DNA of 13,292 nucleotides from an uncultured Rikenellaceae bacterium (GTDB lineage: Bacteria; Bacteroidota; Bacteroidia; Bacteroidales; Rikenellaceae), in assembly GCA_949284665.1 (NCBI GenBank), contig CASDWR010000106.1:1-13292 (forward strand), given 5' to 3'. Positions 1-6,661 of the stretch are shown piece after piece (positions within the stretch are counted from its first letter, which is position 1; each line of letters starts with the position of its first letter). The position numbers and the translations under genes were made by a program. The notes under the pieces are model-generated. The model did no database searches. It had not been told where the DNA came from and saw only the letters and a list, made by a program, of their open reading frames with translations.

Positions 1-182
1 ACCCCCATAATGAACATGAAAAACGGGAACACCAAATCCGTCGGCGTTATTCCGAACCAATCGGCATGCCTCAACGGTGCATAAACATGAGTCCATGATC
101 CGGGATTGTTGACCAGCAACATCCCTGCGATCGTAATGCCACGCATTACATCCAATGCAAGCAATCTCTCTTTCTTTTCCAT
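1..182 (-). CDS. NagX / HGSNAT-like membrane acyltransferase, N-terminal fragment
   Basis: This is the 5' end of a minus-strand gene cut by the window edge; 60 full codons are visible, starting at the ATG at 182-180. Reading leftward gives a short charged N-terminus ([11 protein letters not shown]), then [19 protein letters not shown] and later [15 protein letters not shown]. The R-G-I-T-I-A-G-M and N-N-P-G-S-W blocks and the [14 protein letters not shown] block are hallmarks of the family that includes lysosomal heparan-alpha-glucosaminide N-acetyltransferase and bacterial NagX (DUF1624/DUF5009, COG4299). Members are polytopic inner-membrane proteins. The human enzyme acetylates terminal glucosamine across the membrane; the activity of bacterial members is not settled. 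It lies 278 bases downstream of the GH20 gene on the same strand, which fits a role in amino-sugar use. Family call is strong; function is inferred. Confidence 0.85.
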   Translation of the reverse strand, partial: MEKKERLLALDVMRGITIAGMLLVNNPGSWTHVYAPLRHADWFGITPTDLVFPFFMFIMG

Positions 183-460
183 AAATAAAATCTATAACTG
201 TTTTCAACATTGAATCTTTCCCATCGATTCCGACCTGCAAACAGGCTCCGAACGCCTTACGATATACCCGGACGAAATTTCCCTTCTACCGCTATCAGCT
301 TTTTCGTTGCTCACACGATCCCCACTTGGCACCGCACGTTTTACTTCAAAATCAACCTTCTGCCTGACACGATTCTCCCGCGACCATACCTCGGAAACAA
401 AGACGAAAGATCGCGAAACGATCGTAACACCCGTCCTTTCTCACCTTAACCCGAACGGCA
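183..460. other. Intergenic region between GH20 and the NagX-like gene
   Basis: This 278-base gap separates two minus-strand genes. I see no convincing gene and no clean TAnnTTTG promoter box on the minus strand. A 5-bp hairpin (GATCG at 409-413, CGATC at 419-423) lies about 40 bases after the GH20 stop and is followed on the minus strand by a broken T-rich stretch, so it could be a weak terminator. Whether the NagX-like gene is co-transcribed with GH20 cannot be told from the sequence. Confidence 0.4.
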
Positions 461-2077
461 TCAATCGATCAACTGAACCGGTCGGGGCCGCCCGACCTCC
501 CCTCGCTCACGGCCGGCAGGCTCGGCATGACGTTGCGGATCCCGATAGTCATAATAATAGATACCGTTCCTTTCAAGATCTTCGTAAACAAATCGCATCC
601 GTTGTTCGAAATCATCGAAATCCTTTCGTTCGGGAAGTGTCCATGCAGACTCGGCAAGCGCACAAAGCCGCGGCCAGACCATAAAATCGAGACGTTTGCC
701 ATAAGGTATTCGTTCGGTCCATGCATTGGCCTGTATTCCTATCACATGTTCCACCGCTCGATCCGGCAAATCCATCTGCTGCAAAAGAGCGTCGGGAAAC
801 GCATACAGGTTATCTAACCGATTGTAGGCTCCAGCCCACACCCTGCCCCATTTGTGATCGGGATGTTGTATGAAATCGAAATAGCACGGCACTCTTGGAC
901 AAAGGACGGTTTCATACCCCTCGACAAGTGCAGTATACAAAGCTTCAGGCTTGTTGTGACGCCACCAAAAAACAGTCGTTGACCGCCGTGCATCCAATTC
1001 CACCACTTCATCCCAACCCGCAGGTCGTTTCCCCAGGCTGCAAATCGTATCGGCTATTCTGTCCATGAAATACTTCTCCGCTTGTCTCAATGCCTCGAAA
1101 CCCTCGCGGTCCATGAGCGCCCGGGTCGCGGCATTCGTCCGCCAGGATTCGATACCCATGGCAACCTCATCTCCACCGATGTGCAGGCCGGATGAAGGGA
1201 ATAAAGAGACGACCTCACGCAATACCCTTCCCAAAAACACATACGTCTCTTCCTTGCCCGGATTGAAAGTAAATTCACCGTATTGTTCAGTAGGCCCTCC
1301 AGAATATTCAGGATAGGCCCTGTTGGAGGCATTGGCATGTCCTGGCATATCCACCTCGGGAATCACCTCGATGTGGCGGGCGGCAGCATATGCCACAATC
1401 TCACGAATCTGCTGCTGCGTATAGTACGCTACGCTGTCCGATTCCGGATTGCTCCAGCAACCGCGGCCACCGATCTCGGCCAACCGCGGGTACGCCCCGA
1501 TCTCGATACGCCATCCCTCGGAATCGGTCAGATGCCAATGGAACCTGTTCAATTTGTAATAGGCCATTCGATCGAGAATTTGACAGACTTTTTCGAATCC
1601 GAAAAAATGTCGGGCTTCATCGAGCATAAAACCCCGCCATTGATAACGCGGCGAATCCTCGACCTTCACGCAACCGATCGTCCCTGTTTCCTCGCCTGCC
1701 GCCTTTAGTTGCAACAAGGTAACGATTCCGTAAAAAACTCCCGCGGCATCCGATCCGATGATTGTTATTCCTTCAGATGACACCTCCAAGGTATAAGCCT
1801 CCCGATTAGCGTTGTCAAAATCGGCAACCTTCAATACGATGTCAACATCTCTCCCGTCCAATGGACGGATGGTATTTCCAATCCCGGCAGCCGACAACTT
1901 TCCGGATAAATACTCGGCCTCATTTCGGAGACCTTCTCCGTAAGCGATGACCGGCTCGGCAAACACATATTCCCCGTCACACACTATCGCCTGACGGGGT
2001 AACGGGACCACCGGGATATTGCCCCAAAGGGCTCCGGCAGACAACAGAACCGCAAATATCGGAAAAAGGAACTTCAT
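461..2077 (-). CDS. GH20 beta-N-acetylhexosaminidase, exported
   Basis: The 538-aa product removes terminal beta-linked GlcNAc or GalNAc from glycans by substrate-assisted retaining hydrolysis. Reading could begin 16 codons further up at 2125, but I chose the ATG at 2077 because it directly starts a signal peptide (MKFLFPIFAVLLSAGALWG). There is no lipobox cysteine, so a soluble periplasmic or secreted enzyme is likely. Residues about 20-130 fit the GH20b N-terminal domain. The catalytic barrel begins near YQWRGFMLDEARHFF (145-159) and contains FHWHLTD (179-185), VIPEVDMPGH (238-247) and the catalytic Asp-Glu pair D303-E304 in HIGGDE (299-304). WPRLCALAESAW (467-478) marks the barrel end. Length is normal for a minimal GH20 enzyme. 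The divergent GlcNAc operon nearby supports GlcNAc as the product. Family is certain; linkage and substrate are not. Confidence 0.95.
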   Translation of the reverse strand: MKFLFPIFAVLLSAGALWGNIPVVPLPRQAIVCDGEYVFAEPVIAYGEGLRNEAEYLSGKLSAAGIGNTIRPLDGRDVDIVLKVADFDNANREAYTLEVSSEGITIIGSDAAGVFYGIVTLLQLKAAGEETGTIGCVKVEDSPRYQWRGFMLDEARHFFGFEKVCQILDRMAYYKLNRFHWHLTDSEGWRIEIGAYPRLAEIGGRGCWSNPESDSVAYYTQQQIREIVAYAAARHIEVIPEVDMPGHANASNRAYPEYSGGPTEQYGEFTFNPGKEETYVFLGRVLREVVSLFPSSGLHIGGDEVAMGIESWRTNAATRALMDREGFEALRQAEKYFMDRIADTICSLGKRPAGWDEVVELDARRSTTVFWWRHNKPEALYTALVEGYETVLCPRVPCYFDFIQHPDHKWGRVWAGAYNRLDNLYAFPDALLQQMDLPDRAVEHVIGIQANAWTERIPYGKRLDFMVWPRLCALAESAWTLPERKDFDDFEQRMRFVYEDLERNGIYYYDYRDPQRHAEPAGRERGEVGRPRPVQLID

Positions 2078-2236
2078 CTCATTAAATGTCAGTAGTTTCG
2101 TATTGTACGGAAAGTCTCCTCTCAACGGCAGAAATCCGTCCCCTTTCCCACGACTCTCGAACGATCGACGATCGCCACTTTACAAGACGGCTTCAACCTT
2201 ATTACAAAGGAAACCGATTACGCAACATAAATTTAT

Positions 2237-2270
2237 CATTTCCCGTCAATCGATCTGCATTTTCCGTCAA
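2237..2270. repeat. 13-bp direct repeat with 21-bp period upstream of GH20
   Basis: CATTTCCCGTCAA (2237-2249) and CATTTTCCGTCAA (2258-2270) match at 12 of 13 positions and start exactly 21 bases apart, which is two helical turns. They lie 160-193 bases upstream of the GH20 start. AraC-family regulators commonly bind tandem half-sites with this period, and such a regulator is encoded at 6662-7879. The nine bases ATTTCCCGT also occur at 8049-8057 in the sulfatase promoter. Operator function is inference only. Confidence 0.45.
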
Positions 2271-2358
2271 AACCGCGAATTACGAGGCAAACGATCATCC
2301 GCTCCGCGGCACCCAATATCCTCGACCGGACAAAAGCGCACTCCTCGCCCAAGAGACA

Positions 2359-2367
2359 CCCCCCCCC
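2359..2367. repeat. C9 homopolymer tract
   Basis: Nine consecutive C bases (G9 on the minus strand) lie four bases after the stop codon of the CBM9-like gene and about 280 bases upstream of the GH20 start. It is outside any coding region that I support. Such tracts can vary in length by slippage, but an effect on expression is not shown. Confidence 0.7.
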
Positions 2368-2370
2368 GAA

Positions 2371-3018
2371 TTATTCGAGATTCAATTCCCCGAAAAACTC
2401 CGGCAAATGGAAGTTCGGTTTCGGAAAGACGATCGGACTCCAACTTAAATAGTGCGGATGCGATGTCTTATCGCCACATTTAAAGAAATTGACTCTCAAC
2501 TTCGCAGGCAGTGTTTCAGGGGTAAATCCGAAAACTTCAAATGGAATTCCCGCAACGAGATGCCAAAAGAATATTCCAGACCGCTCCTCGAAAGCGGTTC
2601 TTTGCACCGACGTGTGTCGGATGATCCGGCCGATCTCTTCCGGCTGCAGGAAAACCCGGTCCTCGGCACAGGTTCTTTTCGATGCCAGACAGGTGCCGAT
2701 ACAATTGAATTCGAAGTTGTAATAGAGCGGAGAGGCCGGATCCCCCACAAAAAACTCCACACAACTGTCCTGCCATACCGGATCATTTGAATTTGCGAAA
2801 ACAGCCTTCAAGTCGAGACCCTCGACATGGTACGAGACAAAAAGGTGCCGTTCGGAACGTGCAACGTCGAATGCCACCACCGGTTTGTATGGATACGCAT
2901 CGGGCCAGTTGACACAACCCACATAGTCGCGCGAGGCTCCCGTCTCCATTGCCAAAAGCAAATCCTGGAACGACATGCGATCCAACCCGGGAATAAAAGG
3001 GGCAAAAATGGTTTTCAT
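2371..3018 (-). CDS. Carbohydrate-binding family 9-like protein
   Basis: The 215-aa product resembles the CBM9-like beta-sandwich proteins common in Bacteroidetes. I chose the ATG at 3018 (MKTIFAPFIPG) rather than the open frame's start at 3204, because the extra 62 codons are lysine/serine-rich, run through the AT-rich divergent promoter region, and are not typical of the family. Diagnostic blocks are VWQDSCVEFFV (81-91), YYNFEFNCIG (99-108), NFFKCGDK (177-184), LSWSPI (191-196) and PNFHLPEFFGEL (201-212). There is no signal peptide or membrane segment, so the protein looks cytosolic, which is odd for a glycan-binding fold. It is first in the minus-strand group, ahead of GH20, and divergent from the nag operon. 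The family is recognised; its ligand and role are unknown. Confidence 0.8.
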   Translation of the reverse strand: MKTIFAPFIPGLDRMSFQDLLLAMETGASRDYVGCVNWPDAYPYKPVVAFDVARSERHLFVSYHVEGLDLKAVFANSNDPVWQDSCVEFFVGDPASPLYYNFEFNCIGTCLASKRTCAEDRVFLQPEEIGRIIRHTSVQRTAFEERSGIFFWHLVAGIPFEVFGFTPETLPAKLRVNFFKCGDKTSHPHYLSWSPIVFPKPNFHLPEFFGELNLE

Positions 3019-3056
3019 ATACTGCCAGATAATTAGTTGTTTCCGGAAAGGTAAAA

Positions 3057-3064
3057 CAAATTTT
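3057..3064 (-). promoter_or_regulatory. Possible -7 box for the CBM9-like gene
   Basis: On the minus strand this reads AAAATTTG, one mismatch from the Bacteroidetes -7 consensus TAnnTTTG. A TTG lies 22 bases upstream (complement of CAA at 3087-3089). The leader to the ATG at 3018 would be about 30-35 bases. The match is weak in an AT-rich region. Confidence 0.3.
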
Positions 3065-3069
3065 TCAAT

Positions 3070-3145
3070 TTTCTGACTTTTTCGGACAACAACGACGCTT
3101 ATTGAGGTAAGATGTTCGCTTTTTGAAGCAGGCCTTTCTGACTTT
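3070..3145. repeat. 11-bp direct repeat in the divergent promoter region
   Basis: TTTCTGACTTT occurs at 3070-3080 and again, identically, at 3135-3145, 65 bases apart, between the divergent CBM9-like and nagP starts. The two copies could be regulator sites serving both directions, for example for the XylR-type regulator encoded in the operon, or a chance repeat in T-rich DNA. No clean TAnnTTTG box for nagP was found here; TAATATTG at 3185-3192 is one base off but lacks a properly spaced -33 element. Confidence 0.4.
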
Positions 3146-3241
3146 CTCTCTTTTTTTGTAAAAGTTTTTGAAGTATTTTTCGGATAATATTGCATTTCCG
3201 ACAAATCATCGGGGCGCCTGAATTCTTAACACATCTATACT

Positions 3242-4582
3242 ATGGCAACAGACATCTATGCAAACCAACAACAGAAAAAGACTTCCATAATGGCCATGTT
3301 CATTTTGGGGTTGATGTTTTTCATATTCGGGTTCACGTCGTGGATCAATTCTATGCTCGTACCCTTCTTCAAGGCAGGATGCGAGCTCAACCACTTCCAA
3401 TCCTACCTGATCGTTTTCGCCATGTATTTCGCCTACCTGATCATGGCTCTTCCGGCAGGAAACATTCTCAAGAAAATGGGTTATAAGAAGGGAATCATGA
3501 TCGGCTTTTTTACGGTAGCGCTCGGTGCCCTGACATTCCTGCCCGCAGCCATATACAGATCCTATCCCCTTTTCCTGATCGGATCGTTCATCATGGGTCT
3601 CGGCTCAGCCACACTGCAATCTGCAGCCAATCCCTACGTGACGGTTATCGGCCCATTGAGCACGACGACCAAACGAATGGCCATCATGGGGATCTGTAAC
3701 AAATTCGCCGGACTGGTCGCACCGCTTCTCTTTGCCGCCGTAATCTTTACACCGACCGACGAAAAGACTTTCGCTCTGTTGGAAACCGCTACGCTCGATC
3801 CTACGACCAAAGCCGCAATGCTCGACGAACTCGTTCGCAGAGTGATGGTTCCGTATGGCATATTTGCCGCTTTCCTGATTTGCGTGGGTCTGGGTATCCG
3901 CTTTTCGAAACTGCCCGAAATAGACCTCGCCGAGGAGAATAAGGCAATGGATTCGGAACACAGCCAGGGCAAGACCTCGGTATTCCAATTTCCGTATCTC
4001 ATTCTGGGTGTTCTCGCCATGTTCCTGCATATCAGCACACAGGTGGTTACTGTCGACACCATCGTCAGCTATGCCAGTTCCTTCGGAATCAACATGATCG
4101 ATGCAAAGGTATTCCCGACCTACACGTTCGCACTCGTCATTCTCGGCAACGTCCTGGGAGCGCTGCTCATACCGAAGGTCATTTCGCAAACACGCATGTT
4201 CCAAATATGCTGTACCTTAGGGCTGTTGCTTTCAATCGGAGTCGTATGGGGAACCCGAACCGTGAATTTCATGGGTTTCAATGCCGGAATGTCGATCTGG
4301 TTCCTTGTTGGTCTCGGTCTGGCGAACAGCCTGATATATGCAGGCATCTGGCCTCTCGCGATCCGAAATCTCGGCCGTTTCACCAAAACCGGCTCATCGA
4401 TGCTGATTATGGCTCTCTTCGGCAATGCCGTCACACCATTGATCTACGGTGCAATCGTCGACGCCTACACTCCGAAAGTCGCTTATTTCTGGATTCTGCT
4501 TCCCTGTTTCCTCTATTTGACCTGGTATGCCTTCTGGGGTTATCGGATTACTTCATGGAAACCGGCCATTCGAAACAAATGA
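3242..4582 (+). CDS. nagP: NagP-like MFS sugar:H+ symporter (FucP family)
   Basis: The 446-aa product has about twelve hydrophobic segments and belongs to the FucP/GluP/NagP branch of the major facilitator superfamily, which imports monosaccharides with protons through the inner membrane. The N-terminal segment FGFTSWINSMLVPFFK and the motif SAANPYVTVIGP after the fourth segment are typical of this branch. A hydrophilic loop rich in charged residues separates the two six-helix halves, as usual for the fold. GlcNAc as the substrate is inferred from context: nagA follows after 53 bases and nagB after that. Length is normal. Regulation probably acts in the AT-rich region upstream (3019-3241). 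Alternatives such as fucose or glucose/galactose import cannot be excluded from the protein alone. Confidence 0.88.
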   Translation: MATDIYANQQQKKTSIMAMFILGLMFFIFGFTSWINSMLVPFFKAGCELNHFQSYLIVFAMYFAYLIMALPAGNILKKMGYKKGIMIGFFTVALGALTFLPAAIYRSYPLFLIGSFIMGLGSATLQSAANPYVTVIGPLSTTTKRMAIMGICNKFAGLVAPLLFAAVIFTPTDEKTFALLETATLDPTTKAAMLDELVRRVMVPYGIFAAFLICVGLGIRFSKLPEIDLAEENKAMDSEHSQGKTSVFQFPYLILGVLAMFLHISTQVVTVDTIVSYASSFGINMIDAKVFPTYTFALVILGNVLGALLIPKVISQTRMFQICCTLGLLLSIGVVWGTRTVNFMGFNAGMSIWFLVGLGLANSLIYAGIWPLAIRNLGRFTKTGSSMLIMALFGNAVTPLIYGAIVDAYTPKVAYFWILLPCFLYLTWYAFWGYRITSWKPAIRNK

Positions 4583-4635
4583 CCCTTGCCAACCGCAAAA
4601 TGAAAGAGTCTTATTCACAATAAATCATTCCTTGC

Positions 4636-5820
4636 ATGAAAACCAAAATATTCAACGGAGTACTCATCACTCCCTACCGTAATCGCGGACTGGGATACGT
4701 GGTCACGGAGAATGGTAAGATCGTCGATATCGGTACGGGTAATCCCGACATACCAGACTGTGAGGAGATCGATGCCAAGGGCAAATACATCGCCCCGGGA
4801 TTCATCGACATTCACACACACGGAGCCGGAAACCACGACTTCATGGACGGGACGGTGGATGCTTTTCTCGGAGCAGCGAGAATGCATGCCACACACGGGA
4901 CCACGCTGCTCTATCCCACCACGCTGACAAGCACGAATGAACTGCTGTTCGAAACATTCGACCTTTACGAAACAGCAAAAGCCGCCAACAAAGAGGGATC
5001 GGCTTTCGGTGGACTGCATCTCGAAGGACCCTATTTCGCCCCCGAGCAAAAAGGGGCACAAGACCCGCGCTACCTGCGCAACCCGGTTCCGGAGGAATAC
5101 AATGAAATCTTCGAACGAGGCAAGGGTATTATTGCACGGTGGAGCCTTGCTCCCGAACTCGAGGGGGCATTCACTTTCGGACGCGAACTGGTCAAACGAG
5201 GTATCATCCCCGCCATCGCTCATACGAACGCCCTCTATGAAGAGGTTGAAGAGGCTTTCGAAAACGGTTTTCACCTGCTGGTGCACTTCTACTCCTGCAT
5301 GTCGACCATCACCCGCAAAAATGCGTTGCGTTATGCAGGCGTAATTGAAAGCGGTTACGGCATAGAAGAAATGAACATGGAGATCATCGGCGACGGCATA
5401 CACGTACCCAAACCATTGTTGAAAATCGTATACGGTATCAAGGGTGCAGAACACATCGCACTCGTTACCGACTCGATGCGCGGTGCCGGCATGCCCGAAG
5501 GCCGGAACTACATGCTGGGCAGCCTTAAGGACGGGCAAATGATGAAGGTTGTCGACGGAGTGGCCAAACTCCTCGACGAATCGGCTTTCGGCGGCAGCGT
5601 GGCGACAATGGACCGTTGTGTACGGACAATGTACAAAACGGCCGAAACTCCCCTGACCGATGCTGTCCGGATGGCTACCTCCACTCCGGCCCGGATCATG
5701 GGCATCTCGGAAAAGAAAGGAAGTTTGGTCCGCGGAAAAGATGCGGATATCGTAATCTTCGACGACAACATCAACATTGCCATGACAATGATCAACGGCA
5801 ACATAATTTACATGGCCTAA
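4636..5820 (+). CDS. nagA: N-acetylglucosamine-6-phosphate deacetylase
   Basis: The 394-aa cytosolic product converts GlcNAc-6-P to glucosamine-6-P and acetate. It is an amidohydrolase-fold enzyme of normal length. Visible elements are the HTHG metal motif (H60, H62), the metal-binding glutamate E130 in HLEGPYF, H196 in AHTNA, H217 in LVHFYSCMS, GDGIHV (252-257), and the catalytic aspartate D279 in VTDSMRGAGM. The C-terminal stretch with the ATSTPARIMGI and KGSLVRGKDADIVIFDD blocks is standard for NagA. The segment HFYSCMS differs from the more common H-L-F/Y-N-A-M but keeps the histidine. It sits between the transporter (53 bases) and nagB (20 bases), so one mRNA is likely. NagA needs GlcNAc-6-P, and no GlcNAc kinase gene is present in the window. 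Confidence 0.95.
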   Translation: MKTKIFNGVLITPYRNRGLGYVVTENGKIVDIGTGNPDIPDCEEIDAKGKYIAPGFIDIHTHGAGNHDFMDGTVDAFLGAARMHATHGTTLLYPTTLTSTNELLFETFDLYETAKAANKEGSAFGGLHLEGPYFAPEQKGAQDPRYLRNPVPEEYNEIFERGKGIIARWSLAPELEGAFTFGRELVKRGIIPAIAHTNALYEEVEEAFENGFHLLVHFYSCMSTITRKNALRYAGVIESGYGIEEMNMEIIGDGIHVPKPLLKIVYGIKGAEHIALVTDSMRGAGMPEGRNYMLGSLKDGQMMKVVDGVAKLLDESAFGGSVATMDRCVRTMYKTAETPLTDAVRMATSTPARIMGISEKKGSLVRGKDADIVIFDDNINIAMTMINGNIIYMA

Positions 5821-5840
5821 CCTAAACAGTAAAAAGCAAT

Positions 5841-6599
5841 ATGAAAGAGTTGAAAATAGACAATCTCACGGTAAAGATTTTCGATACCAGAGAGGAAATG
5901 GGCCGGGAAGACAGCCGGCTGGCTGCTGAAAAGATTAAAAAACTGCTCTCCGAAAAAGAGACCGTGAATATCCTTTTCGCCGCAGCGCCGTCACAGAATG
6001 AATTGCTCGACAATTTGTGCGAGGAACCGGGCATCGACTGGGAAAGAATCAATGCATTCCACATGGATGAATACATCGGACTCCCGGCAGACGCACCGCA
6101 ATCATTCGGCAACTATCTGAAAAATAGAATCTTTAGCAAAAAACCGTTCCGTAAGATATTTTATATCAACGGAATCAGCGACGACCCGAAAGTAACCTGT
6201 CAGAAATATACGGAACTTCTGAAAGAATATCCTCTGGATATGGGGTTCTTCGGTATCGGAGAAAACGGGCACATCGCATTCAACGATCCTCCCGTAGCTC
6301 TGTTCGATGACCCGCAAGACGTTAAAGTCGTTGAACTCGATGGCATCTGCCGTCAGCAGCAGGTTAACGACGGTTGCTTCAAATCGCTGGCTGAGGTACC
6401 TACCCATGCTATTACATTGACGGTTCCTACGCTGTTCAAAGTGCCGGTCATCATCTGTACGGTCCCGACATCGAACAAGGCTAAAGCCGTTCGTGAAATG
6501 GCATACGGACCGATCGCTTCCTCGTGTCCGGCTTCCATTCTTCGACGTCATCCCGATACTACGGTATTCCTCGATAAGGCAAGTGCATCGCTGCTTTGA
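5841..6599 (+). CDS. nagB: NagB-type glucosamine-6-phosphate deaminase, divergent subgroup
   Basis: The 252-aa product belongs to the NagB/RpiA/6-phosphogluconolactonase superfamily. It should convert glucosamine-6-P to fructose-6-P and ammonia in the cytosol. AFHMDEYIGLP (72-82, D76) matches the active-site aspartate region of NagB, and GIGENGHIAFNDP (138-150) matches the catalytic histidine loop with H144. R171 and K213 sit where phosphate-binding residues are expected. Two differences from E. coli NagB stand out: the Gly-Gly-Thr phosphate loop is replaced by AAAPSQNE (47-54), and the catalytic glutamate after H-I-A-F-N is aspartate (D149). The APSQNE loop looks like a property of a subgroup rather than damage. 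The position 20 bases after nagA supports the deaminase role; a related sugar-phosphate isomerase or deaminase is possible. Confidence 0.82.
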   Translation: MKELKIDNLTVKIFDTREEMGREDSRLAAEKIKKLLSEKETVNILFAAAPSQNELLDNLCEEPGIDWERINAFHMDEYIGLPADAPQSFGNYLKNRIFSKKPFRKIFYINGISDDPKVTCQKYTELLKEYPLDMGFFGIGENGHIAFNDPPVALFDDPQDVKVVELDGICRQQQVNDGCFKSLAEVPTHAITLTVPTLFKVPVIICTVPTSNKAKAVREMAYGPIASSCPASILRRHPDTTVFLDKASASLL

Positions 6600-6661
6600 A
6601 TGGGTGAGAGAGCCTATCGCACGATGAAAGGGAACATCGGGGCCGTATTTTGCACAAAATC

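Noticed and set aside
3019..3204. 62-codon N-terminal extension of the CBM9-like protein
   Set aside because: It runs through the AT-rich divergent control region and is low-complexity; the ATG at 3018 gives a normal family N-terminus.
3605..4204. 199-codon open frame on the minus strand opposite nagP
   Set aside because: nagP is supported by membrane segments and family motifs; the antisense product has no recognisable domain.
4615..5538. 307-codon open frame on the minus strand opposite nagA
   Set aside because: It is the mirror of the well-supported nagA gene, with cysteine- and histidine-rich sequence typical of an antisense shadow.
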